Assembly (NCBI RefSeq): GCF_000281045.1
Contig: NW_008246091.1
Location: forward strand, 42,147-67,520
DNA from: Saprolegnia diclina VS20
Taxonomy: Eukaryota > Oomycota > Saprolegniomycetes > Saprolegniales > Saprolegniaceae
DNA: 25,374 bases
Reading direction: 5' to 3'
Each line of letters begins with the position of its first letter. The stretch's first letter is position 1. Positions 1 through 8,196 of this stretch are shown piece after piece. Under the pieces are notes generated by a model that was given only the letters and a program-made list of their open reading frames with translations, had not been told where the DNA came from and searched no databases. A program made the translations under genes and the position numbers.

Positions 1-448
1 CATTGCCATTTTCCTTTTGGGGGTTGCGGTCGTATTTTAGTGTAAACACTAGATTCAGCGTCCAAAAAGGTAGGGTTCAGTCGACGACACATCCGTGTCG
101 ATACGGGCGGTCCTCGACTCGGACAACACGCGCGTCTATTAGTGTTTGGTTCATGCGATCGAGGCTTGCAACTCAAGTACATTCTACTGCTTCCTACTGT
201 ACGGTGGACAGGTTGAAAATCGCACACTATTTTCGTTCCCACCCATGGCGACCCATGATTGGTGCGCTGCCGAGTTTGCTTGTCGCGTTCGGCCAATCAG
301 ATGATGCGCCGACGAAGATCTTGAGCCAAGGTCAGCTTGAGCCAAGCTTCTCTCCGAGTCGCTTTGTAGTAGGCTTCCACGCGGCGACGTGGACAGTTTC
401 GAGACGCCGTGACGAACCGTCGTCACGAGGCCCAAAACAAGATGGCTC
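1..448. other. Left flank, no gene recognised
   Basis: No reading frame here resembles a known protein or has clean coding character. Two CCAAT-type motifs (ATTGG 258-262, CCAAT 293-297) could belong to a promoter for a gene beyond the left edge, but nothing shows this directly. Confidence 0.3.
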
Positions 449-560
449 AAACTCAAAAATGTCATTTTCACAATATACAGTATGGATATGAATTACTCGA
501 TAAAGCACAGTCGGCAAAAGCACAACTCAGTGAGATTAGAAACAAAAACACAGTATCAAC

Positions 561-1646
561 TTAGCACTTGGCGTTGGAGTTGGCCGGGATGTACGAGCAC
601 TTGGTCGAGGCCTTGCCGCCCGTGACGGCGACGCCGGTGAACTTCCAGTTGCTGCACGCGCCCTGCGCGCAGAGAATGTACGTGTTGGTGGCCTTGGACG
701 AGACGGAGCCCGTGATCTTGTTGAGCGTGACGTTGGTGATCGGGACGCCGTTGGTGGGCTTGCCCGTCGGGCCGCCGTTGAGGTAGTCCTGCTCGATGAC
801 GATGCCGTACTTGCCAATGTTTTCGAGCTGGATGTTGGAGTACGTGATGCCCGAGACAGACCCCTTGGCGCCCGAGACCGTCTTGATGCGGACGCCGTTA
901 TCACTGTTGACGACCTTGGTGTTGGAGATGGTGACATCCTTGACAATGTTGCTGGAGCGACCGCCGACCGACCCGATCGAGAGACCGTGGCCGCCGCTGC
1001 AAAAACCGTTGGTAAAGGTGATGCCCGTACCCGAGTTGATGGCGAGGCAGTCGTCCTGGTTGTAGACGATCGCGCCCGAGATCAAGACGCCCGTGGAGCT
1101 GCCGACGTCAAAGGCGTCCGTGTTGTGGCCGCCCTTGGAGTCGCCGAGCTTGTTGTCGATCGTAATGTCGAGGTACTTGGAGTTGGTGACCGTGTTGATC
1201 GAGAAGGCGTGGACGGGCGTGTTGAGGAGCTTGAAGCCCTTGATGGTCGAGTCGACGAGCTTGGACGACTTGAAGAACTTGGGCTTGTCGACGCCGCCGT
1301 TGCCGCCCTTGCCGTCCCAGTACTTGGCGCCCTGGCCGTCGAGCGTGGCGCCCGTGCCGTCGAGCGTAATCTTGTTGCCCGAGACCGCGATGAGCGGACC
1401 TTCCCAGTTCTTGACACCGAACGTCGTCGTGCCCTTGAACGTGACGGTGGTGCCGGCTTGGAGCGTGGTCAAGTCGAGCGTGACGCCGCCCGGGACGTTG
1501 AGGTTGGTGACCGTGATGGCCTTGCAGCTCTTGATGATCGAGGCGGCCGACATCGGGTTGTACGTGCCCGAGAGGTCGCAGCCGGCAGCGTCCGTGTTGG
1601 AGATGGCCGCAGCGACCAGGAGCGCAATCGTCGTAAAGATCTTCAT
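561..1646 (-). CDS. Secreted endopolygalacturonase, GH28 (copy 1)
   Basis: Hydrolyses alpha-1,4 bonds between galacturonic acid residues in pectin; predicted to act outside the cell. The 361-residue protein starts with a signal peptide (about residues 1-20). The parallel beta-helix domain carries the GH28 signatures in order: NTD at 175-177, DD at 198-199 in QDDC, GHG at 219-221, and RIK at 253-255. These supply the three catalytic aspartates, the histidine, and the substrate-binding Arg/Lys. The length is normal for fungal and oomycete endoPGs. I chose the ATG at 1646 because it begins the signal peptide and lies 35 nt after the initiator; the frame stays open to 1811, but that extension is not shared with copy 2. 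It differs from copy 2 only by Met32 (Thr in copy 2) and Thr61 (Lys in copy 2). Intronless, transcribed away from copy 2. Confidence 0.95.
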   Translation of the reverse strand: MKIFTTIALLVAAAISNTDAAGCDLSGTYNPMSAASIIKSCKAITVTNLNVPGGVTLDLTTLQAGTTVTFKGTTTFGVKNWEGPLIAVSGNKITLDGTGATLDGQGAKYWDGKGGNGGVDKPKFFKSSKLVDSTIKGFKLLNTPVHAFSINTVTNSKYLDITIDNKLGDSKGGHNTDAFDVGSSTGVLISGAIVYNQDDCLAINSGTGITFTNGFCSGGHGLSIGSVGGRSSNIVKDVTISNTKVVNSDNGVRIKTVSGAKGSVSGITYSNIQLENIGKYGIVIEQDYLNGGPTGKPTNGVPITNVTLNKITGSVSSKATNTYILCAQGACSNWKFTGVAVTGGKASTKCSYIPANSNAKC

Positions 1647-1676
1647 ATCGAAAGTGTGCAAGACAAGGCGCGTTGT

Positions 1677-1683
1677 GGAATGA
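1677..1683 (-). promoter_or_regulatory. Oomycete-type initiator for polygalacturonase copy 1
   Basis: Reads TCATTCC on the minus strand and fits the oomycete initiator YCAYTYY. The likely transcription start is the A (complement of 1681), giving a 5' UTR of about 35 nt. It is the mirror image of 2672-2678 and sits just inside the inverted repeat. Confidence 0.6.
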
Positions 1684-1687
1684 GCTA

Positions 1688-2667
1688 CTGGGGATGCTGG
1701 TTTGGCGCTGTGGTGTGGTGCGGTTGGCGAGGTGTCTTCCCATAGACCAGCTGGTACGTTGATGGACGCTGCATCGGCCTGTGCATATGCACGCTGAGTC
1801 TTCAGTTTCACCTGAATCTTTGTCGATCGCCGGCGTGCGGCTTGAAGATGCTTTGACGACGATCCATTACTCGTCGTTCGATTCGTTGGATTACCATATT
1901 AGATATGGACTCAGAAATGATTTTGGTTGCTTTCGCAGCTTTGTTGCGCATTCCTTGCAGTCGTATTGACGTTGATTGGATGCGTGGTAGAGAGACATGA
2001 CATATACTACTAGAAGAATAAATGTCGTGCTAGATATGCGCACCGTGTCGTGCTTCTGATCAACGCCGCGTACGGCTCTCGTGCGCGAGGCATCACAAAC
2101 CGTATTGTCCAATCTTATATTCAGGTCTTATAGTCAGGTCTTATTGTTGGGTCTATATCGTGATGCCCTCTTGAGCTCATACGCCGAGCAACGACGTGCG
2201 CCCGTGGTCCGCTGTACGTTCGTGTACTGTCCATGTCTGTGATGGAGTCCATTGCTCGCAAATTCTGAGGAGCTTCTTTACCGACCCAAGCGCGCAGTAG
2301 AGAGCGAATCGACAGTTGGATGACGTCGTTCTACACGCAGAGCAATGCCAGAAGAGTGCCAAGATCCTTGGCCAAGAGCTAGATCAAAACGTGTTTAGAG
2401 ATCGTACCAGCTCTGAGATTCAAAGGGCTAGCTACGCTAACTTGCCGCAGGACCTAGCAGAGCACCCCCCACAAATTTGTGCCACGGCCGTCGATGCCAA
2501 ATGCGTTGCTTCAGTGGTACGGAGCGTGTCACACGTTCCCAATCATTCTCAAAACGAGCGGTCGACGACGCACGAGCGCCGTCGGCAACGTTCAGCAACG
2601 TACCATCTGGTGCGCCAGAACCACATTGTTCGCATCACGAATCCTCAGATCTTAGCTCCAAGGTCGA
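1688..2667. other. Unique spacer and divergent upstream region of the polygalacturonase pair
   Basis: This 980-bp stretch separates the inverted arms and must hold the upstream control elements of both genes. It is less GC-rich than the arms and contains no convincing gene. A short direct repeat of 11 bases (2121-2131 and 2134-2144) is the only local structure I noticed. Frames entering from both arms are open by chance. Confidence 0.5.
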
Positions 2668-2671
2668 TAGC

Positions 2672-2678
2672 TCATTCC
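2672..2678 (+). promoter_or_regulatory. Oomycete-type initiator for polygalacturonase copy 2
   Basis: TCATTCC inside GCTCATTCCAC matches the oomycete initiator core. The likely start is A2674, 35 nt before the ATG. The repeat boundary is only 4 bp upstream. Confidence 0.6.
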
Positions 2679-2708
2679 ACAACGCGCCTTGTCTTGCACA
2701 CTTTCGAT

Positions 2709-3794
2709 ATGAAGATCTTTACGACGATCGCGCTCCTGGTCGCTGCGGCCATCTCCAACACGGACGCTGCCGGCTGCGACCTCTCGGGCACGTACAACCC
2801 GACGTCGGCCGCCTCGATCATCAAGAGCTGCAAGGCCATCACAGTCACCAACCTCAACGTCCCGGGCGGCGTCACGCTCGACTTGACCAAGCTCCAAGCC
2901 GGCACCACCGTCACGTTCAAAGGCACGACGACGTTCGGTGTCAAGAACTGGGAAGGTCCGCTCATCGCGGTCTCGGGCAACAAGATCACGCTCGACGGCA
3001 CGGGCGCCACGCTCGACGGCCAGGGCGCCAAGTACTGGGACGGCAAGGGCGGCAACGGCGGCGTCGACAAGCCCAAGTTCTTCAAGTCGTCCAAGCTCGT
3101 CGACTCGACCATCAAGGGCTTCAAGCTCCTCAACACGCCCGTCCACGCCTTCTCGATCAACACGGTCACCAACTCCAAGTACCTCGACATTACGATCGAC
3201 AACAAGCTCGGCGACTCCAAGGGCGGCCACAACACGGACGCCTTTGACGTCGGCAGCTCCACGGGCGTCTTGATCTCGGGCGCGATCGTCTACAACCAGG
3301 ACGACTGCCTCGCCATCAACTCGGGCACGGGCATCACCTTTACCAACGGTTTTTGCAGCGGCGGCCACGGTCTCTCGATCGGGTCGGTCGGCGGTCGCTC
3401 CAGCAACATTGTCAAGGATGTCACCATCTCCAACACCAAGGTCGTCAACAGCGACAACGGCGTCCGCATCAAGACGGTCTCGGGCGCCAAGGGGTCTGTC
3501 TCGGGCATCACGTACTCCAACATCCAGCTCGAAAACATTGGCAAGTACGGCATCGTCATCGAGCAGGACTACCTCAACGGCGGCCCGACGGGCAAGCCCA
3601 CCAACGGCGTCCCGATCACCAACGTCACGCTCAACAAGATCACGGGCTCCGTCTCGTCCAAGGCCACCAACACGTACATTCTCTGTGCGCAGGGCGCGTG
3701 CAGCAACTGGAAGTTCACCGGCGTCGCCGTCACGGGCGGCAAGGCCTCGACCAAGTGCTCGTACATCCCGGCCAACTCCAACGCCAAGTGCTAA
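2709..3794 (+). CDS. Secreted endopolygalacturonase, GH28 (copy 2)
   Basis: Near-identical, divergently transcribed paralogue of the gene at 561-1646: 361 residues, same signal peptide and all GH28 catalytic motifs (NTD 175-177, DD 198-199, GHG 219-221, RIK 253-255). Both copies are intact, so neither is a pseudogene. The reading frame is open as far upstream as 2316, but those 131 residues lie in the unique spacer, would put the signal peptide inside the protein, and have no counterpart in copy 1, so I reject them. Thr32 and Lys61 replace Met32 and Thr61 of copy 1; both sites are N-terminal to the catalytic motifs, so activity is probably the same. Upstream sequences differ, which would allow different expression. 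Confidence 0.95.
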   Translation: MKIFTTIALLVAAAISNTDAAGCDLSGTYNPTSAASIIKSCKAITVTNLNVPGGVTLDLTKLQAGTTVTFKGTTTFGVKNWEGPLIAVSGNKITLDGTGATLDGQGAKYWDGKGGNGGVDKPKFFKSSKLVDSTIKGFKLLNTPVHAFSINTVTNSKYLDITIDNKLGDSKGGHNTDAFDVGSSTGVLISGAIVYNQDDCLAINSGTGITFTNGFCSGGHGLSIGSVGGRSSNIVKDVTISNTKVVNSDNGVRIKTVSGAKGSVSGITYSNIQLENIGKYGIVIEQDYLNGGPTGKPTNGVPITNVTLNKITGSVSSKATNTYILCAQGACSNWKFTGVAVTGGKASTKCSYIPANSNAKC

Positions 3795-3906
3795 GTTGAT
3801 ACTGTGTTTTTGTTTCTAATCTCACTGAGTTGTGCTTTTGCCGACTGTGCTTTATCGAGTAATTCATATCCATACTGTATATTGTGAAAATGACATTTTT
3901 GAGTTT

Positions 3907-4293
3907 TTTGTTAGTGGTTTTTCGTGGGGTAGCATCGCTATCGTATTGGCTTCTCAAAATTAAACTGGAGGAGAGAGTGTGAACAGACTTGCGCTACCGT
4001 TGTCAAGTCTCGTCGCGATCGAGAATGGATGGTCAAGAGAGTTGAGATCTGAAACGGCGAGGGGTGGAATGCGTGCAGCTTGAAACCGCAGACAGTTTCA
4101 AGTGAGCTATAAGATCCCATTTGAATGACCAGCGTTTCCACCAGACGGCTATTACCGGTATGTTGCCGCCACTTTGTCACTTTGCTCGCCTGTGTATGTG
4201 GTCGAGAATGACCAACGTTTTCTTTTGTCGAAATTGGAAGGTGCAAAATGTAGTTTATCAAGGCTTTACACGATATAGAAGGACCGCTCAAAA
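3907..4293. other. Convergent 3' intergenic region
   Basis: Lies between the 3' ends of polygalacturonase copy 2 (plus) and the GH17 gene (minus). It begins with a T-rich run just outside the repeat arm. I see no gene here; it presumably holds the 3' ends of both transcripts. Confidence 0.4.
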
Positions 4294-5415
4294 TTACTCG
4301 CAGTAATGCGGCGTCGACGTTGGTGTCGGTCGGCTCGTCGGCGTCGTTGGGGCCGGCGTCGGCTGCGACGAAGGACGGGGCGTCGTCGGGCCGGGCGTGG
4401 GCTGCGACGAAGGCGTCGGAGTGGTCGGGCCAGGCGTCGGGTACACCGACGGAGTCGTGCTTGGCTGGTTCGAAGGACTGGGGCTCGGCTGGTTGGACGG
4501 GCTCGGGCTAGGCTGGTTAGACGGGCTAGGGCTAGGCTGGTTGGACGGGCTAGGGCTAGGCTGGTTGGACGGGCTGGGGCTCGGCTGCGGCTGCGGGTTC
4601 GGGCCCGGCTGGTCCCACTTCCACTTGCCGTCGCTCGTCGCGATGCCAAAGTGGGCCTCAAAGCCGCCCTTGGCCTTGTTGTCGTGGAACATAAAGTAGT
4701 ACGGTGTCTCCGAGTTCTCTTTGGCTTGCCACGAGAGTACGGCGCCGTAGAAGTCCTTGGCGCGCTGAAAGTTGGCTTGGTGCTGGCCAGAATCACCGCC
4801 CTCGGTCGGCCACCCCGACTCGGTCATGCGCACCTTGTCGCCAAACTTGGCTTTGACCGCGTCCCAGCGCGCCATGTAGTCGGTGATCGGCGTCAGCACG
4901 GACGACGGCGCGCCGCTGAAGAACGGGTGGATGTTGACACCAATGACGTCGCATGCGTCGACGAGCTTGGGGTTGGAGAGGAAGTCGCCATCAATCTGGA
5001 CGGTGCCGACGCGCACCTTGACGCCGGCCTCGGTGAGGCGCTTCTTCGTCTCGAGGACCTTGTCAATGACCTTGTCGGCGTTCCAGCCGTTGTGGAGCTC
5101 TTCGTTGCCGACGTAGACGACTTGGACCGTGTTGGGGTGGCGCTTGCAGCCGTCGATGACGGCCTTGAGGTCCTTCTCGTACCGGTCGCCAAGCAGCCAA
5201 ATACCGGCGGCAATGCTCAAGCCCGTGTCGGCGGCGACATCGATCGCGTTCTGCGACCCCATGTCCGTCTGGAAGGTGCGCACGGCCGTGAAGCGCTCCT
5301 TGATTGTCGTAAAGTGCGTCTTCATGTTGGCCGAGTCGTACGAGTCGTAGCAAATGCCCATGCCCGCGGACGCGACGCCCATACAGGCGGCCATGACAGT
5401 CATCAAACGCTTCAT
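4294..5415 (-). CDS. Secreted GH17 endo-1,3-beta-glucanase with Ser/Pro-rich repeat tail
   Basis: Predicted to cut beta-1,3-glucan in the cell's own wall or in a host or competitor wall. The 373-residue protein has a signal peptide (about 1-17) and a GH17 barrel (about 19-268). Both catalytic glutamates are present: the proton donor Glu105 in YVGNEE and the nucleophile Glu199 in MTESGWP. From about residue 272 the tail is a low-complexity Pro/Ser/Thr/Gln linker with five tandem NQPSPSPS-type units, then TPGPTTP-type repeats, ending HYCE. Such tails are usually O-glycosylated linkers or wall-associating stalks; no carbohydrate-binding domain follows. The ATG at 5415 begins the signal peptide and lies 39 nt after an initiator; the frame is open to 5718, but that extension has no support. 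The next gene upstream encodes a GH17 relative without catalytic residues. Confidence 0.93.
   Translation of the reverse strand: MKRLMTVMAACMGVASAGMGICYDSYDSANMKTHFTTIKERFTAVRTFQTDMGSQNAIDVAADTGLSIAAGIWLLGDRYEKDLKAVIDGCKRHPNTVQVVYVGNEELHNGWNADKVIDKVLETKKRLTEAGVKVRVGTVQIDGDFLSNPKLVDACDVIGVNIHPFFSGAPSSVLTPITDYMARWDAVKAKFGDKVRMTESGWPTEGGDSGQHQANFQRAKDFYGAVLSWQAKENSETPYYFMFHDNKAKGGFEAHFGIATSDGKWKWDQPGPNPQPQPSPSPSNQPSPSPSNQPSPSPSNQPSPSPSNQPSPSPSNQPSTTPSVYPTPGPTTPTPSSQPTPGPTTPRPSSQPTPAPTTPTSRPTPTSTPHYCE
4463..4582 (-). repeat. Minisatellite of five 24-bp units inside the GH17 tail
   Basis: Five head-to-tail 24-bp units at 4463, 4487, 4511, 4535 and 4559 encode NQPSPSPS on the minus strand. The units differ by a few bases. 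Tracts like this change copy number easily, so tail length is likely to vary between isolates. Confidence 0.9.
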
Positions 5416-5449
5416 CGTCTTTGCACGTTCCGGCGAGGAAGCAAAAGAT

Positions 5450-5456
5450 AGAATGA
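5450..5456 (-). promoter_or_regulatory. Oomycete-type initiator for the GH17 glucanase
   Basis: TCATTCT on the minus strand, followed by a T-rich flank (CTTTTGC), matches the initiator plus flanking element. The predicted start (complement of 5454) gives a 39-nt 5' UTR. A CCAAT motif on the same strand (5572-5576) lies about 120 bp further upstream. Confidence 0.5.
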
Positions 5457-6149
5457 GTGCTGGAAGGCCCGAGTCGCTTTCCACATCAAAGGCGCCGTCA
5501 CCGTGGGCGGAGACGAGCTTGAGTCGCTGGCACCGCATGCTGGCTGTGTCTCTCGTTCGACGCCGGCGCTGATTGGAAACGAGACCGAGAGCCAGCGCGC
5601 TGCCTCTCATTTTCGCGTTCAACAGCTGTTGCTGGATCACTTTGCACGGCCATCGACGTTCGATGCAAACATCTGTTTTGGACTCGCCGAAGCACCATTC
5701 GGGTGTTGTTGAGAACAAAAATTGCTCTTAGTACAGTGCAAGCAGCCATATTATTCCGTACCGGTAGTCGCCCGGCAACCGCATCGAACGATGCATCGTC
5801 AGCGCCATTGTAATGGTCGATGCGCGAGCGGTAGACCCAATTGTAACGCCCTGAAACGGCAAAGTCGGACGGCATGATAGTCAGACACTGAACCAGTAGA
5901 GGGTATCTGAGATTGGTTGGACCGCATCTGTCCGTGAGTTGTGTGCTGCGTTTGGCCTGTTTCGGCGCAAGTCGATGGCTAGAGACGTCACAGGCTAAGG
6001 AAAGCTCGAAGAACGTACACACCCTCGCACGCAAGCCGTCCCGCGGAAAGCCACATTGTCATCAATCGAGCTCGCATCCATGTGCCACAAAAGAATATGT
6101 GAATATTTGTATTTCGTGCTTATACTGTCGACACTAATCGTCTATCGAA
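5457..6149. other. Intergenic region between the two GH17-fold genes
   Basis: About 690 bp holding the upstream region of the GH17 glucanase and the 3' end of the GH17-like gene, both on the minus strand. Apart from the CCAAT motif at 5572-5576 I see no gene or structured element. Confidence 0.4.
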
Positions 6150-7196
6150 TCATCGAAGGGACGCGATCGCAATACCCGCCGAGGTATCAAAGAGGTGGCG
6201 CTGGCCTTTTCGCCGGCCCGCGAGCGTGACGAGCACTGCGTAGAGTGCGAGGACAAGCACGAGGCCGATGCACACGATCCATACCGGGCTGGTACTACCA
6301 GAATCGCTGGTTGGAGACGGTGACGGTGACGGTGGCAAGTCTGTTATCGGCGACGGTGTCTCACTTGGGAGCGGCCCGGCGACTTCAAACTTCCAGTGTC
6401 CGCTGGAGGTTGTCAGCCCAAAGTCGAACGAACTCGCGTCCGTAAACGCTTCGTAGTACACAGCTGATTCGCTCGAATTGGCGCGGTGCCAGGCTTGGAT
6501 CGACATGTAGTACGCGCTGGCCGAAGCCACACTGAACGCAGCGCAACCGTGGGCGAGTGCGCCCGACGACGCTGGCCAGCCCGTCACCGTCATGTCGACT
6601 TTGGCGCCAAACTCCGCACGTAGCGCGTTAGCACGTTCTCGAAACGCCATCGCCCCGGCCTCTGCATCAACGCACGCGCCACTCAAGAAGGGCTGGACGA
6701 TAGCGCCGAGGACGTCGACGTCGGCGACGTCCGATGCATTGGCGAGCAGCGCCGTGTCGGACTGGAGGACACCGACGGACACAGAGGCGAGGCCCGCGGC
6801 GTCGAGGCGGCGGCGCGCATCGGCAAACAGCGCTCGCCACGGTACCTTGGAGAGACCCGGGTGCTGCCCGAGGTACAGCGCGCGCAGGGTACCGGGGTGG
6901 GCACTGGCGCCGCGTATCGCTTCTTCGATCGAAGCGTTGTAGAGCGGTCGCTTGTGGATGGGCAGCGAGAGGGTGACGCTGAGGTTGTGCGCGGCTGCGA
7001 GGGCGAGGACGTTGCGCGGGCCGTCGAACGTGTTGACGACCACTTGGTTGGTGCGAAGGGACGCGAACGCCGTCTGGATCTGGTGCAGGTCCTTGTGAAT
7101 GCGATCGAGATCGCCGCTGGGAAAGCTGTAGGCCACGCCCCAGACGGCGTCGGCGACGTGCCACCACAGGAGAAACGCAAGCGCCTCGAGACGCAT
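6150..7196 (-). CDS. Membrane-anchored GH17-like protein lacking both catalytic glutamates
   Basis: The 348-residue protein aligns along its length with the neighbouring GH17 enzyme. It has a signal peptide (about 1-18), a GH17-like barrel (about 19-273), a short Pro/Ser linker (about 275-303), one membrane helix (about 305-326), a basic GRRKGQR stop-transfer stretch, and a short cytosolic tail. At the proton-donor site the expected GNE is GQH (His112). At the nucleophile site MTES is MTVT (Val204), while the following GWP is kept. Without both acids it should not hydrolyse glucan by the GH17 mechanism. The frame is intact and the fold residues are kept, so it reads as a pseudoenzyme rather than a pseudogene. 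Glucan binding at the cell surface, as a receptor or wall tether, is an inference. No clear initiator was found near the ATG at 7196, so a short 5' exon cannot be excluded. Confidence 0.85.
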   Translation of the reverse strand: MRLEALAFLLWWHVADAVWGVAYSFPSGDLDRIHKDLHQIQTAFASLRTNQVVVNTFDGPRNVLALAAAHNLSVTLSLPIHKRPLYNASIEEAIRGASAHPGTLRALYLGQHPGLSKVPWRALFADARRRLDAAGLASVSVGVLQSDTALLANASDVADVDVLGAIVQPFLSGACVDAEAGAMAFRERANALRAEFGAKVDMTVTGWPASSGALAHGCAAFSVASASAYYMSIQAWHRANSSESAVYYEAFTDASSFDFGLTTSSGHWKFEVAGPLPSETPSPITDLPPSPSPSPTSDSGSTSPVWIVCIGLVLVLALYAVLVTLAGRRKGQRHLFDTSAGIAIASLR

Positions 7197-8000
7197 GAGA
7201 AGGTGTACCAGATCGTCTGGTCGGTGGCAAATGCCGGTCTGTAGAAGGGGCCTTTCGAGACAGGACGCTGCATCGTCATTGTGCGTGCAACGGAGGCGAA
7301 CCCGGATGCCTGACAGGGGGTGCCCACATGTTGATATTTCAGCGGACGGCCTGAGATAAAGACCGTAGCATCATTGCATGTCCCTAGCAGAGTTGGGGTG
7401 GTTATCCGAGACGCGTCGAGCCGAGGGCTACTGCATTGTGCTAAAAAGAGGAGATTGTGGCGTCCGCGTGGCATTCGCAAAATGTCGGAAACGTTCGTCC
7501 CACATTGGAACTAAATGTTCTTTTTGGTGGTGCCGACAACACAGTTTCAAGTCGTTACTGTTGACTCGTGTATACGTTACTATATGTAGCAATATCGTTC
7601 TTGACAAGTGTCCCGAAGGACGTCTGCCAACGCAGTCATGAAGCCGACTGCAGTCACTACTGCTGTGTTCTACCGCATTGGCCACAAACGTTCATGTCCG
7701 TTCCTCGTTTTGACGAGCCTTAACTTTGAAGGGTTGACAGCACAACTGCTACGAGCCTGAGGGTTAAAAAAAGACGTTATCGTTTCTCTTATTTCTATCA
7801 GAAATGGCGTTCGAGCACAAGTATATCAGTATCAAACCGTCAACTGCTACTGCGAACCAGCAGCGATCGACTCTGATGCTACATCGTTCAAGTACCCAGC
7901 CGCTCCACGGAGTCGAACCAACGGTGTCGACCACGACTACAATGTAGTATTCTCCATAGCTCGTCAACTGTTGAGCCGTGTCGACTCGACCGTAGACCGT
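7197..8000. other. Divergent intergenic region between the GH17-like gene and arginase
   Basis: About 800 bp, more AT-rich than the flanking genes. It should hold the upstream regions of both divergent genes. The short frames inside do not look coding. A tRNA B-box-like string at 7909-7919 was examined and rejected. Confidence 0.4.
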
Positions 8001-8008
8001 TATATAAA
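8001..8008 (+). promoter_or_regulatory. TATA-like element upstream of arginase
   Basis: TATATAAA about 190 bp before the preferred arginase ATG. Its last A is the first base of the in-frame ATG at 8008, so if it acts as a TATA box that ATG would lie upstream of the transcription start and could not be used. Confidence 0.35.
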
Positions 8009-8196
8009 TGTTAAGCGACTATCGACTAAACTTCAATCTTCAATCTCGCTCCGACAAGCATGACGATCCCTTTTGCACGCGTCCGCTCGCACCCATACAA
8101 CTTGAGGTTACAAACAAGTGGTGCCAACACGACCCCCTTTTCGGAAAACTCCGCGGCCGACCAGATTTGCATCCCAGCCTGTACGCAACTATCATC

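Larger units (their letters stand above)
449..1687. repeat. Left arm of a large inverted repeat (polygalacturonase palindrome)
   Basis: This arm is the reverse complement of 2668-3906. Paired positions always sum to 4355, so there are no indels. Comparing the arms by eye over 1,239 bp gives 10 mismatches (about 99.2% identity), all inside the coding sequence: 8 silent and 2 amino-acid changing. The 41 bp before the ATG and the 112 bp after the stop are identical in both arms. Identity stops abruptly at both ends. The arm holds one whole gene with its initiator and 3' flank and no transposase, so it looks like a segmental duplication or a gene-converted pair. Confidence 0.95.
2668..3906. repeat. 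Right arm of the inverted repeat
   Basis: Mirror copy of 449-1687, separated from it by a 980-bp unique spacer (1688-2667). The inner boundary lies 4 bp upstream of the initiator TCATTCC (2672-2678). The outer boundary lies 112 bp past the stop codon, in a T run. The duplicated unit is therefore a transcription unit with its core promoter but without upstream control sequence. Confidence 0.95.

Noticed and set aside
987-1745. 252-codon open frame antisense to polygalacturonase copy 1, with its mirror at 2652-3368
   Set aside because: It exists in both arms only because the arms are copies. Its Val/Asp/Arg/Glu-rich composition is a shadow of the GH28 codons.
2316-2708. 131-residue N-terminal extension of polygalacturonase copy 2
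   Set aside because: It lies in unique spacer sequence, is absent from copy 1, would bury the signal peptide, and starts upstream of the initiator.
449-3906. The inverted arms as terminal repeats of a transposon
   Set aside because: The arms hold the gene themselves, the spacer has no transposase or other mobile-element gene, and I see no target-site duplication at the outer ends.
4306-5451. 381-codon plus-strand open frame
   Set aside because: It is antisense to the GH17 glucanase. Its Arg/Ala/Gly-rich composition is the usual shadow of GC-rich coding sequence.
7909-7919. GGAGTCGAACC, the reverse complement of a tRNA B-box
   Set aside because: On the minus strand the T-stem pairs at only about three of five positions, and there is no fitting A-box, anticodon arm or acceptor stem.
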